Below, in pieces: positions 42,268 to 50,675 of a stretch of DNA of 64,000 bases. Positions within the stretch are counted from its first letter, which is position 1; each line of letters begins with the position of its first letter. Under the pieces are notes generated by a model that ran no database searches, had not been told where the DNA came from, and worked only from the letters and a program-made list of their open reading frames with translations. Made by a program: the position numbers and the translations under genes. The stretch lies in the NCBI RefSeq assembly GCF_003443895.1, contig NZ_QQOA01000016.1, forward strand, positions 62,001 to 126,000, read 5' to 3'. The DNA comes from Paraburkholderia phosphatilytica (GTDB lineage: Bacteria > Pseudomonadota > Gammaproteobacteria > Burkholderiales > Burkholderiaceae).

Positions 42268-44817
42268 ATGGGTCAATCCGCCTATTCGGTGCTAACGGAC
42301 GCCGGAATCGAGCAGTCCCACAGAGCGGTGATACTGGATACTCCCCTCGGTGCCAAGGCACTGCTGCCCCAACGGGTCACCGGTGAGTCGCGCCTGGGCC
42401 GGGACATGGTATTCACGGTCGATGTCGTTGCGAAGGAGAAGGCCGTCGAGCTGAAGAAGCTGATGGGGCAGCCCGTGACGATGTGGCTGCTGCAGGCCGA
42501 CCAGACGTACCTCCCTTGGCATGGATACGTTTTCGCGACTCGAAGGCTTGGTGGTGACGGGGGCCTGACCTACTATCAGCTCTCCTTCGCTTCATGGATG
42601 AAGTTCCTCGAGTACCGCAAGGACGCGCGCATCTTTCAGGAACTTACGACCACCGATATCCTCGCGCAGGTTTTCAACGGGCACCCGATGGCGCGCGGCA
42701 AGTACCGGTTCGCGACGCGGGACCGGGGTATGACGCGGTCCTTCTGCACCCAGTACGAGTCAGACGACAACTTCGTCCATCGGCTCCTCGAATCGGAAGG
42801 ATGGTTCACCTGGGTGGAGCAGTCGGCCGACGGCAAGGCGCACACAGTTGTCGTTACGGACAATATCGCGAGCTGCAAGGCGCTGGACCAGGCGGAAGTG
42901 TCGTTCTACCGCGCCGACCGCAAGGGACAGACAGCGACGCTTGTCGAATGGGGCAGCGAGCGTACCACCCAGAGCGTGCGCTACGGATTTCGCACCGCGG
43001 ACTACAAATTCCCCCAACGGCCGAAAGAACGGTCGGGCCTGTCGCAGGCGAATCAGGGCGGGGTTCCCGACAACCTCGAGGTTTACGAATACGGCGGCCA
43101 CTACAGCTTCCCGGCCGGGCAGGACGTCGACCAGGGTGACAAGGCCGCTCGCATCCGCGTCGAGGAGATGGCCTCGCGCACCAAGCGGTTCTATGGAGTG
43201 GGCAGCGTACAGGGCATGGATACCGGGCGCACGTTCACGCTCAAGGACCATCCGGAGCACGACGACGATTCCCGGAATGACCGCCAGTTTGCAGTCATCG
43301 CGACCCGCTGGTACATCCAGAACAACCTGCCGCTGGGCAACAGCCGTCCGTTCCCGCACAGCCTTCAGCGGACACTCTCGCGCGTGCGGGCCGAATATCG
43401 CGAGGAGCAGGCACAGTTCATGATGAAGGACCCGCTCGGCAATGAGAGCTTCTTTCTGGTCGAAATCGAGGCACAGCGCCGCTTCGTGCCCTACCGGAGT
43501 CCGCTCGAGCACCGCAAGCCCGTCATGCACATGCAGACGGCGACTGTCGTCGGTCCTTCGGGTGAGGAGGTCTATACGGATTCCTTGAACCGGGTCAAGG
43601 TGCAGATGCACTGGGACCGGCTGAACAGCAAGGATGCGTCGGCCTCCTGCTGGGTTCGGGTCGTCATGCCGCAGGCCGGCAACAACTTCGGGTCGGTGTT
43701 CGTGCCGCGGACGGGACAGGAGGTGGCCATCGGCTACCTCGAGGGGGATTGTGACAGGCCCGTCGTCACGGGCGTGCTCTTCCACTCCACCAACACGCCG
43801 CACTGGAACACGAACGGACTACTGTCCGGGTTCAAGTCACGCGAATACAGCGGCCAGGGCTTCAACCAGCTCGTCTTCGACGACTCCACCGCGCAGTCGC
43901 GGGCCCAGCTCTATAGCTCAACAGCGGACTCCTACCTTCACGTCGGATATCTCGTCAACCACGACGGCAATACACGCGGCAGCTATCTTGGCAGCGGTTT
44001 CGAGATGAAGACCAGTTCATTCGGCGCGGTGCGCGCCGGTCAGGGCCTGTACGTCTCAACCTACGCACGGGGCGGCACCACCAGCCAGCAACTCGACACG
44101 AAGGAGGCAACGCAGCATCTGCTCGACTCGAGCGCAGTTATCCAGCAACGCTCGATGGCGGCTACCGAGGCGAAGGCGGAGAGCCTTGACGACGCCCAAC
44201 AGGACATCAAGGACTTCGCTGCGGCGACACAGAGTAACGCGCAGGGCAGCGCGTCCGGCGGGCGCACCGGTGGCGGAGGCACGGGCGCGGCAAATGCCTT
44301 CTCGGAGCCCATCATGCTGCTCGCGAGCCCGTCCGGGATAGGCCTGTCGACCCAGCAGACACTGCATGCGACCGCGACCCGGCACGTCAACCTGGTCAGC
44401 GGCGAGAACACCTACGTCTCGGTGGCGAAGTCGTGGATTGCGAGCGTCGGCGAGAAGCTCAGCTTCTTCGTCCAGAGCGCAGGCATGAAGTTCTTCGCAG
44501 CCAAGGGCAAGGTCGAAATCCAGGCGCAGTCCGACAACATTGAACTCACGGCGGACAGGACGCTCAAGGTCGTTTCAACGTCGGACTCCGTGAATATCTC
44601 TGCACAGAAGGAAATCACGCTCACCGCCGGCGGCGCGACGATTCGCATCGCCGAAGGGAAAATCTTCATTCACGCGCCGGGACTGGTGGAGGTCAAGGGC
44701 AGCCCGCTTTCCTTCGAGGGACCTGAGGGCGCTAACGCGGCCGCGCAGTCGTTGCCGTCAAAGTCGTGCGCGCAGCAGTTCGCGGCGGCCGCGCAGGCCG
44801 GCTCGGCGCTCGTGTAG
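42268..44817 (+). CDS. vgrG: VgrG, type VI secretion spike protein
   Basis: An 849-residue VgrG. The N-terminal gp27-like part (about 1-380) contains PLGAKALLPQRVTGESRLGRDMVFTVDVV and the YRKDARIFQELTTTDILAQVF segment with QYESDDNFVHRLLESEGWF. The gp5-like OB region (about 430-510) includes VYTDSLNRVKVQMHWDR and SVFVPRTGQEVAIGYLEGDCDRPVVTG. A Gly-rich linker (SASGGRTGGGGTGAA, about 668-682) precedes the C-terminal DUF2345-type region (FSEPIMLLASPSGIGLSTQQT). No C-terminal enzymatic toxin domain is evident; the C-terminus is a short Ala/Ser tail. VgrG trimers form the T6SS spike with PAAR and adaptor-loaded effector. It heads a five-gene cassette; the T6SS core genes lie elsewhere. Confidence 0.96.
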   Translation: MGQSAYSVLTDAGIEQSHRAVILDTPLGAKALLPQRVTGESRLGRDMVFTVDVVAKEKAVELKKLMGQPVTMWLLQADQTYLPWHGYVFATRRLGGDGGLTYYQLSFASWMKFLEYRKDARIFQELTTTDILAQVFNGHPMARGKYRFATRDRGMTRSFCTQYESDDNFVHRLLESEGWFTWVEQSADGKAHTVVVTDNIASCKALDQAEVSFYRADRKGQTATLVEWGSERTTQSVRYGFRTADYKFPQRPKERSGLSQANQGGVPDNLEVYEYGGHYSFPAGQDVDQGDKAARIRVEEMASRTKRFYGVGSVQGMDTGRTFTLKDHPEHDDDSRNDRQFAVIATRWYIQNNLPLGNSRPFPHSLQRTLSRVRAEYREEQAQFMMKDPLGNESFFLVEIEAQRRFVPYRSPLEHRKPVMHMQTATVVGPSGEEVYTDSLNRVKVQMHWDRLNSKDASASCWVRVVMPQAGNNFGSVFVPRTGQEVAIGYLEGDCDRPVVTGVLFHSTNTPHWNTNGLLSGFKSREYSGQGFNQLVFDDSTAQSRAQLYSSTADSYLHVGYLVNHDGNTRGSYLGSGFEMKTSSFGAVRAGQGLYVSTYARGGTTSQQLDTKEATQHLLDSSAVIQQRSMAATEAKAESLDDAQQDIKDFAAATQSNAQGSASGGRTGGGGTGAANAFSEPIMLLASPSGIGLSTQQTLHATATRHVNLVSGENTYVSVAKSWIASVGEKLSFFVQSAGMKFFAAKGKVEIQAQSDNIELTADRTLKVVSTSDSVNISAQKEITLTAGGATIRIAEGKIFIHAPGLVEVKGSPLSFEGPEGANAAAQSLPSKSCAQQFAAAAQAGSALV

Positions 44818-44826
44818 GCGGTGACC

Positions 44827-45630
44827 ATGGTCCACTATGTCATCGTCGAACCTGCGAACGGGAAGCTCGAACTGTCCGGTGCGCCCCCCGTCTATAAAAT
44901 CGGCGAGCTGGTGCCGGCGGCGCGCCCTGACCTCGAAGGCGTCGCGCCAGTGCTGTACTGTGCGGAGCATCCGGATGAACAACTGCCGGCGCTCCGCTAC
45001 GTCGCGACGCTCGACGCCAGTCGGCGGGCGCCGCCACGCGTCTGCGCGATAGTCGCATCCGGCAAGGCAACCGGTCGCGTGCATCAGCATCTGGCCGACC
45101 GGCTCCTTCTCGCGCGACCCGAAGGCGGTGACGCGGCGGTGTTCCGCTACTACGACCCGCGCGTATTCGCTCACCTGCCCCGAATCCTGAAGTCCGGGCA
45201 GCTGGACGTGCTTCTCGGGCCAGTCGCGACGTGGGCATTCCTGGACCCAGCCGGCGAATGGAAGACGCTGGAGGGCGCCGGCGTGGCCGGGGAAGGCCTC
45301 GCTGTCACTGCCGAGCAATACGGCCGGCTCTCGCGCATCGAACTTGTCCAGCGCGCGCTCGAGACGCTCCGCTCGAACAAATCGACCATGCCGCCGGACG
45401 CGCCGGCGCTGCTGGACGTGCAGTATGCAAAAGGACTGACGTACGGCCTGGACGGCGCCGACCTCGTTGCGTTTGCGCTGCATGGGTTGCTCGTCTCGCC
45501 GTATTTCGACCGGCACCCGCGCATCAGCAGGATTCTGCAGGCGCCGCAACAGACTTATGTCGATTCAGTCGCGAACTGGGACTCCAGCGACTGGGAGACC
45601 ATTGCTCGCGAGAGCATCCAGTATCAGTAG
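44827..45630 (+). CDS. DUF4123 T6SS effector adaptor (Tap/TEC chaperone)
   Basis: A 267-residue cytoplasmic adaptor of the DUF4123 family, which loads a specific effector onto VgrG. The recognisable core is VFRYYDPRVFAHLPRILKSGQLDVLLGPVATWAFLDPAGEW (about 105-145), preceded by the CAEHPDEQLPALRYVATLDA region. ATG 44827 is used, after an AGG-type site; GTG 44821 is an alternative adding two residues. It sits 9 bases after vgrG and 26 bases before the effector gene, the standard order. Its partner is presumably the VasX-like protein downstream. Confidence 0.9.
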   Translation: MVHYVIVEPANGKLELSGAPPVYKIGELVPAARPDLEGVAPVLYCAEHPDEQLPALRYVATLDASRRAPPRVCAIVASGKATGRVHQHLADRLLLARPEGGDAAVFRYYDPRVFAHLPRILKSGQLDVLLGPVATWAFLDPAGEWKTLEGAGVAGEGLAVTAEQYGRLSRIELVQRALETLRSNKSTMPPDAPALLDVQYAKGLTYGLDGADLVAFALHGLLVSPYFDRHPRISRILQAPQQTYVDSVANWDSSDWETIARESIQYQ

Positions 45631-45656
45631 GCGCACGCGGAAAACAGAGACAACAA

Positions 45657-48218
45657 ATGGCACTCGACACCGACTTCTCGAGCATTTCCCAGCTCACCCA
45701 GTCCATCTCGCAGACGAGTACGCCGTCGGCGGGTTCGTGCAACATGTGCAAGAAAAAGGGGCTCCCGATTCTGCCGGTGCGGTATGGCATCGTTGCCGAC
45801 ACAAATGCCCATAGCGCTGCGGGCGCGTTGCCCCTTGGTGGCGGCTTCGGCACGGGCGTCACTTCCGTCCCACTCAAGAAGGCGAAGTACACCCTGCGCA
45901 CGCTACGGTATGGCTATGTCTACATTTTCTATCCGTCGACCAAACGCTGGCAGGCGTACGCAGTAACGGCTGAAGGTAACCTGTACGACTACCCGCTCGA
46001 CATTTCACTCGACCGGAGCTTCGAGAAGCCCTTCAGCTGTCATCAACCGGGGCATGCCCAGCTCGCGCAGTGCATTACCATCGACAATGCCCAGAGCGCG
46101 GGCACCGTCTATCTCGCGTTCAGCGATGCGCTATGGACAAAGAATGTACGCGACCTGTACGCATCGAACTTCATGGGCTGTCGCGACAAGCGGATGCAGA
46201 AGCTTGACGCGACCGCAGCGTACAACGGGAATACGGCCCAGCCGCACGCCGCCAGCGTCAACCAGCTGGATGGCCTGCTGAACGAATATGGAAGTGGCAA
46301 GCATCCGGATGCGATGCTCACCGGCTGCTTCCCCTACCACGACCGCGCTGGACAGACGCCAGCGCTGAAGAAGGCGATGGACTCCATCCAGCCGAACAAA
46401 GGTGTGGTGTTCGCGCTTTGGGACGCTATCGGCATCACGCAGGAACTCAATTTCGAGCAGCGGCTCGCATTCGGAACTGCGCTTGAGCCATTCCAGCACG
46501 GCATCTGGGCCGACAGTGCAATTGACGCCTTGCACAAGGCCGTTACCGCGGGAGCGAAAGAAGACATCGAAAACGCAGCCAGGACTTTGTCTGCGGACAC
46601 CTACAACAACCTCGGCGCGAGTTCGATTTTCGACGGCGGGAAGATGATGGAGTCGCAGCTCAAGAGCATCGATGACGAGAAAGAAAAGGAACTGGCCACC
46701 GCCGACACCGACGCGTGGAAGCCGTACACAACGCACTACCGGAAACAGGCCATCACTGATTTCCGGAACAAAACCGCAGCCACGATGAAGCCCGTGCAGG
46801 AGAATATCCTCGCGCCGCTTTCCATCGACCACAAAACCTGGCTCTCCAGCGACGCACTGCTGAATGCTTTTGAGTGGGACTATGACCCGGGCGACTGGCA
46901 GCGCGGCCTCGACTACACGCTCACTTTCACGCTGTGCATCGAAGGAGCGGCAGACCGCAAGGAAGCGATTGACCAGCTCGTCAGCTGGGCGAACGGCAGT
47001 GTCCAGGATGCGCGCAATCCCCTGCTGCGCGCGCTCGTGCTCAATAGTCCGGTGCTGGCCGAAAAGGTGAAGGAGGCGTCCAGCTATCCTTATCCGGAAC
47101 TGCGTGAATTTGTTGCGAAGCTCATCGAGGCGTACAGCAAGATTGAGAAGGTAGAAGAGGACAAGGACAAGGGCATTCAGACCAAGGTCGCAAAAGCATT
47201 GGCGCACCTGCTTCATGAGGCCGGCGGCCCCCTCGCTCAGGCCATCAGCCAGGGAGTCGATACGGCGGCGGGAAAGGTGATATACGCGACACTCTGCATG
47301 CGGACCAAGACGCTCGTCGAACTGAAGGCTGTCTACGGCTCGGTGAACCAGTGGGTCAACTACGTTTCCCGGCAGATGCAGGAGATGATGCCCGGGAGCC
47401 AGCAGATTGAGATGCAGGACCTGAACAAGGATGCCCAGGCGAAAGCTGCCAGTGCCGGAGATGCCGACCTGGAGGTAAAGGTCAGGCAGTTCGTCGTGGT
47501 GGAAAGCCCAGCGACCGAAGCTGCCGCGCTGGCTGGAGTGGCAGCGAAACCCGGCTTCCAGAAAATAGCTAGTGTCACACTTACGCCGGATGTCGTCGAG
47601 AAAATCTATCTGCCAAAGTTCCGTCTGCTCGCCAAGGGAGAGCCCGGATTCAACGGCATCGGTGCGATTTTCAATATCGTCAACCTGCACTTTGCCCGGA
47701 ACGAGCTTTTGAAGTCGAATCACTTCAACTCGACAGAAAACAGAATCAAGCTCGATAATGCCTGGGGCGGCCTTGCATCCAGCGTCGCGCAATACGGTTC
47801 CGCGACGATTGAAGCCATCGAGAAGTCCGGCGCGAAAATCGGTGCTGGCTGGCTCAGGATAGGTCGGTACCTGGATATTCTAGGGAAAGCCGCGGGAGCG
47901 GTTGTTGGCTTGGTTTCGGCCGCTATTGACGCCTATCACGCTTGGGATGAATACAAACATGGAAATTTCTTACTTGCAGCGCTCTATTTCTCGTCAATGA
48001 CTGTAGGCATCCTGTTGGTGATTGCCGCCTTCACGGGACCAGTTCTTGCATTGCCGTTGCTCATTCTCGCCGCGATTATTGGCGTCGTCATCAACTATGT
48101 CAAAGGTCGAGAAATCAACGAGTGGCTCGAGCAATGTTATTTTGGGATAAAAGAGGTCAGCGAGCGGTTCTCCACTCTCGCTGAAGACCAGAAGGCACTG
48201 GCCTCTGCACTCTCGTAA
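45657..48218 (+). CDS. VasX-like / BTH_I2691-family T6SS effector
   Basis: An 853-residue effector. The N-terminal domain has Cys 28 and 31 (SCNMCKKKG) followed by GLPILPVRYGIVADTN, then LRTLRYGYVYIFYP, which is the VasX-type N-terminal region found in T6SS effectors such as Vibrio VasX and Burkholderia BTH_I2691. The middle (about 100-700) is helical, with no known catalytic motif visible. The C-terminus holds a hydrophobic segment (about 741-765), a membrane hairpin (about 768-812: FLLAALYFSSMTVGILLVIA and LALPLLILAAIIGVVINYV), then a charged tail. Pore formation in the inner membrane of target cells is therefore the likely mode. A membrane protein gene, presumably immunity, follows after 11 bases. 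Confidence 0.85.
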   Translation: MALDTDFSSISQLTQSISQTSTPSAGSCNMCKKKGLPILPVRYGIVADTNAHSAAGALPLGGGFGTGVTSVPLKKAKYTLRTLRYGYVYIFYPSTKRWQAYAVTAEGNLYDYPLDISLDRSFEKPFSCHQPGHAQLAQCITIDNAQSAGTVYLAFSDALWTKNVRDLYASNFMGCRDKRMQKLDATAAYNGNTAQPHAASVNQLDGLLNEYGSGKHPDAMLTGCFPYHDRAGQTPALKKAMDSIQPNKGVVFALWDAIGITQELNFEQRLAFGTALEPFQHGIWADSAIDALHKAVTAGAKEDIENAARTLSADTYNNLGASSIFDGGKMMESQLKSIDDEKEKELATADTDAWKPYTTHYRKQAITDFRNKTAATMKPVQENILAPLSIDHKTWLSSDALLNAFEWDYDPGDWQRGLDYTLTFTLCIEGAADRKEAIDQLVSWANGSVQDARNPLLRALVLNSPVLAEKVKEASSYPYPELREFVAKLIEAYSKIEKVEEDKDKGIQTKVAKALAHLLHEAGGPLAQAISQGVDTAAGKVIYATLCMRTKTLVELKAVYGSVNQWVNYVSRQMQEMMPGSQQIEMQDLNKDAQAKAASAGDADLEVKVRQFVVVESPATEAAALAGVAAKPGFQKIASVTLTPDVVEKIYLPKFRLLAKGEPGFNGIGAIFNIVNLHFARNELLKSNHFNSTENRIKLDNAWGGLASSVAQYGSATIEAIEKSGAKIGAGWLRIGRYLDILGKAAGAVVGLVSAAIDAYHAWDEYKHGNFLLAALYFSSMTVGILLVIAAFTGPVLALPLLILAAIIGVVINYVKGREINEWLEQCYFGIKEVSERFSTLAEDQKALASALS

Positions 48219-48229
48219 CCGGAGCAGCC

Positions 48230-49186
48230 ATGAATCTCACTAGAATCACCCGAGCGGTCACCGATGACGAGGTCGCCGCCCGCCTGCAGCAAAATTCGAG
48301 CTACTCAGACTCCCCGAGAAGCAGCGGAACTGCTTTCACGGCGACGGAAACCTATCTCGAGGTATGTGACGGACTTTATCGGGAAAAGGGCTGGGGCCTG
48401 CTGGCATTTGCTATGGGCGGCATCCCCGCTTTGTTAGGAACCGTCATGGGCCTGTGGATGGCCACCGACATACCGCAGGCGATTCAACAGAAGGGGCAGG
48501 CAGGATTGGCGCACTGGGTGTTCGGCTTCCTTTCCCTCGTTTGCTTTGGGGCAGTCCTGTGGGCATCGCGCTCGCTGTTGGTCGACTGTTTCAACTACAC
48601 CCGGAAACCAGTTCGCTTCAATCGAATCGACCGGACGATATATGCCTTCAGGCGCAGCGGCCCGAATGGCGTCATCTCCGTGACGTGGGACAAGGCATTC
48701 TTTTACGTTGAGCGAAAACCGAAAGCTGGCCTTACTTCAACCGCTCCTCGGGTTGTACGCTGCCTGGTTCTGGATGAGAACGGACGTGTCACTGATAGCT
48801 TCCCGATTGGAAAGCGGGTAGTGCTGGCATCGTCAGAAGATGGGCGACTCGGTCAGGAGGTCATGAAAGAGCTTTATGCGGACTTCGAGTATTGTCGGCG
48901 ATTCATGGAGTATGGACCCGCAAATCTGCCTGACGTCGAAGAGTTCCTTCCAGTCGAGGTTACCTTTCGGAACTCGCTGAAGCTGGAATTCGACGGCATG
49001 TCGGACATGCTGAATTCCGGAAACCTTTTCCTCTGGCTGGTGGGCGTTCTCGCGGCGATACCAACATTCGTTCTCGGGTGTGCCAACTATGTTGCGCAAT
49101 TGACCTGTCGCGAACCGGTGTGGCCGGAAGAGGTCGAGCGCGCCTGCAGCCCGGCAGGTGCGGACACGGAAAGGCTCGCAACATGA
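48230..49186 (+). CDS. DUF6708-type multi-pass membrane protein, probable immunity to the VasX-like effector
   Basis: A 318-residue protein with three hydrophobic segments: about 56-78 (GLLAFAMGGIPALLGTVMGLWMA), 93-113 (LAHWVFGFLSLVCFGAVLWA) and 265-290 (NLFLWLVGVLAAIPTFVLGCANYV). Between the second and third is a soluble domain (RTIYAFRRSGPNGVISVTWDKAFFYVER). It resembles the DUF6708 family found next to T6SS effectors, from memory. It starts 11 bases after the effector with a GGAG site and overlaps the PAAR start (ATGA). Membrane localisation fits immunity against a pore former. Assignment as immunity rests on position. Confidence 0.78.
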   Translation: MNLTRITRAVTDDEVAARLQQNSSYSDSPRSSGTAFTATETYLEVCDGLYREKGWGLLAFAMGGIPALLGTVMGLWMATDIPQAIQQKGQAGLAHWVFGFLSLVCFGAVLWASRSLLVDCFNYTRKPVRFNRIDRTIYAFRRSGPNGVISVTWDKAFFYVERKPKAGLTSTAPRVVRCLVLDENGRVTDSFPIGKRVVLASSEDGRLGQEVMKELYADFEYCRRFMEYGPANLPDVEEFLPVEVTFRNSLKLEFDGMSDMLNSGNLFLWLVGVLAAIPTFVLGCANYVAQLTCREPVWPEEVERACSPAGADTERLAT

Positions 49187-49467
49187 GCCGCCGGTTCATC
49201 CTCAAGGGAGACAGGACTGACAACGATGGTGTGGTCGAAGAAGGAATCGACGGGTCATCCTTTCAAGGGCGCCCCATGGCATTCATTGGAGCCAAGGTTC
49301 ACTGCCCGAGGTGCTCATCGGACGGTGTAATTGTGAGCGACGGTTCGCCGCGCTCAATGACCGTTATGGGAAAGACCGTCGCGCTCGAGAACGACCTCTG
49401 TCAGTGCAAATGTGAGCCGTTGCCGAAACTGGTGGCGTCGCAATCGCTCGGTTCTAGATCTGCGTGA
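49183..49467 (+). CDS. PAAR domain protein, T6SS spike tip (right arm)
   Basis: A 94-residue PAAR paralogue of the left-arm gene. It begins MSRRFILKGDRTDNDGVV, has MAFIGAKVHCPRCSSDGVIVSDGSP with Cys/His ligands and ends LCQCKCEPLPKLVASQS. ATG 49183 overlaps the DUF6708 stop. It would cap the spike of the VgrG encoded in this cassette. The last 14 bases overlap the 3' end of the truncated FMN reductase on the other strand, so its C-terminus marks the island boundary. Confidence 0.92.
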   Translation: MSRRFILKGDRTDNDGVVEEGIDGSSFQGRPMAFIGAKVHCPRCSSDGVIVSDGSPRSMTVMGKTVALENDLCQCKCEPLPKLVASQSLGSRSA

Positions 49468-49804
49468 CGGCGTGAGAGGCGTGCGCTAACGCAACAGGCT
49501 TTCCGACGACTTCGAATCGCGAAACCATCCAGTCAATGGCGTTCTTGAGACCACCGGGAATCGCACGAACGTACTCAGGGCTCGATATGACGATGCCATC
49601 GCACGCGGCAAGCTGCTCCAGAAAGCGAACCACCTCTGGCGGGGTCGTCTCGCCTTCGCTGTCCGGCGAGAAGACAGGTAGTACGTTGAGGGTGTGGAAG
49701 ACCGATACCTCAACACCAGGCGGAGCAATCTCTTTCATTGCCATGAGCAACGCGGTGTTGGTGGAAGACCGCCGAGCGCTCCCGGAAATAGCGAGAATTT
49801 TCAT
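49454..49804 (-). pseudogene. Truncated NADPH-dependent FMN reductase family gene at the island edge
   Basis: A 116-codon ORF with the N-terminal two thirds of an NAD(P)H-dependent FMN reductase/oxidoreductase. MKILAISGSARRSSTN is the flavin phosphate-binding start, then ISSPEYVRAIPGGLKNAIDWMVS, the typical flavin-binding block, and VGKPVALAHASHA. At that point normal family members (about 180-190 residues) continue for some 60-70 residues; here the frame ends AVTQI and runs into the PAAR gene. Loss of the C-terminal part suggests the T6SS island arrived or rearranged at this gene. I found no matching 3' part at the left edge. Confidence 0.75.
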
Positions 49805-50013
49805 TTCAACAGAGTCACTTAACCTGGTATTCGAGAGTCCGCGCTGAACGTCGGCGACTGCCATCGCAGCAGTCACTGCCCGTCCCGGAGGTCTCAGGCG
49901 TCTGCAGGTGCACTGGATGCACCGCCTGTTTGCAGCTGCACATCCGCTTTGAACTGCTTGCGCTCATCTTCAGCCGAATATTTCTCACGAGCTCGGGGAG
50001 TCTGTTGCGATGG

Positions 50014-50670
50014 CTATATCGTCTGGGGCCGCCACACCAGCCCTTCAAGCACGACGATATACCCGCCTGGCTCGTCTCCAAACGCAACCGTCTTACCCTC
50101 GAGCCACAGCTTCGCAGTCAGCGCGCAAAGCGCCGCATCGATATCATCGATCGACTTCAGCGCGCTCGCATCGATACCCGCGTCTTCGAGAATGGCCCGA
50201 CGCTGAACCCGCTTCATTTTCGCCGATGCGGCGTCAATGCCCAGCATCGCGCATGTGATCGCATGTGGAAACGTCTCGAAGCACACGCGAGACGAACGCT
50301 TGCTTGACGCAGTGAGTAGCGGATACGTGTCGAAGAACGTCGAGTAGATAAGCTCGCCGCTCAGCATCCACTCATAGAACCGGTTTGAACCGGCAAGCTC
50401 ACGCGTCGGCGTAGAGAACAAAGCAATGCGTTGCCGCGCAAGCGCAGACTCCGCAGCGCGGCGTCCGGTTTTAGTCGCCCATCGACATGGCGCATCGATC
50501 CCCACTGCATCGACGTTCCAGTCGACGCAAAGCCGCCGCATCTCGTCGGGCGTGCCTCTGAATGGCGTCCCTTCCACCACCTGTGCGTCACGCAGAATGA
50601 CGAGGTGAGCTCCCTTCTTCGCACCGCCAACATCGATTCCGGCAACCGTGCGTGTTCCGTGAGAACCCAT
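50014..50670 (-). CDS. DUF429 domain-containing protein
   Basis: A 218-residue protein of the DUF429 family, which has an RNase H-like fold of unknown function. VAGIDVGGAKKGAHLVIL at the N-terminus and the central DAVGIDAPC pattern with acidic residues, then CFETFPHAITCAMLG and IDDIDAALCALTAKLW, fit. ATG 50670 is chosen; TTG 50679 would overlap the stop of the upstream hydrolase. It is downstream of, and probably co-transcribed with, the exported alpha/beta hydrolase. The 209 bases between it and the FMN reductase fragment hold nothing I can identify. Confidence 0.82.
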   Translation of the reverse strand: MGSHGTRTVAGIDVGGAKKGAHLVILRDAQVVEGTPFRGTPDEMRRLCVDWNVDAVGIDAPCRWATKTGRRAAESALARQRIALFSTPTRELAGSNRFYEWMLSGELIYSTFFDTYPLLTASSKRSSRVCFETFPHAITCAMLGIDAASAKMKRVQRRAILEDAGIDASALKSIDDIDAALCALTAKLWLEGKTVAFGDEPGGYIVVLEGLVWRPQTI

Positions 50671-50675
50671 CACAC

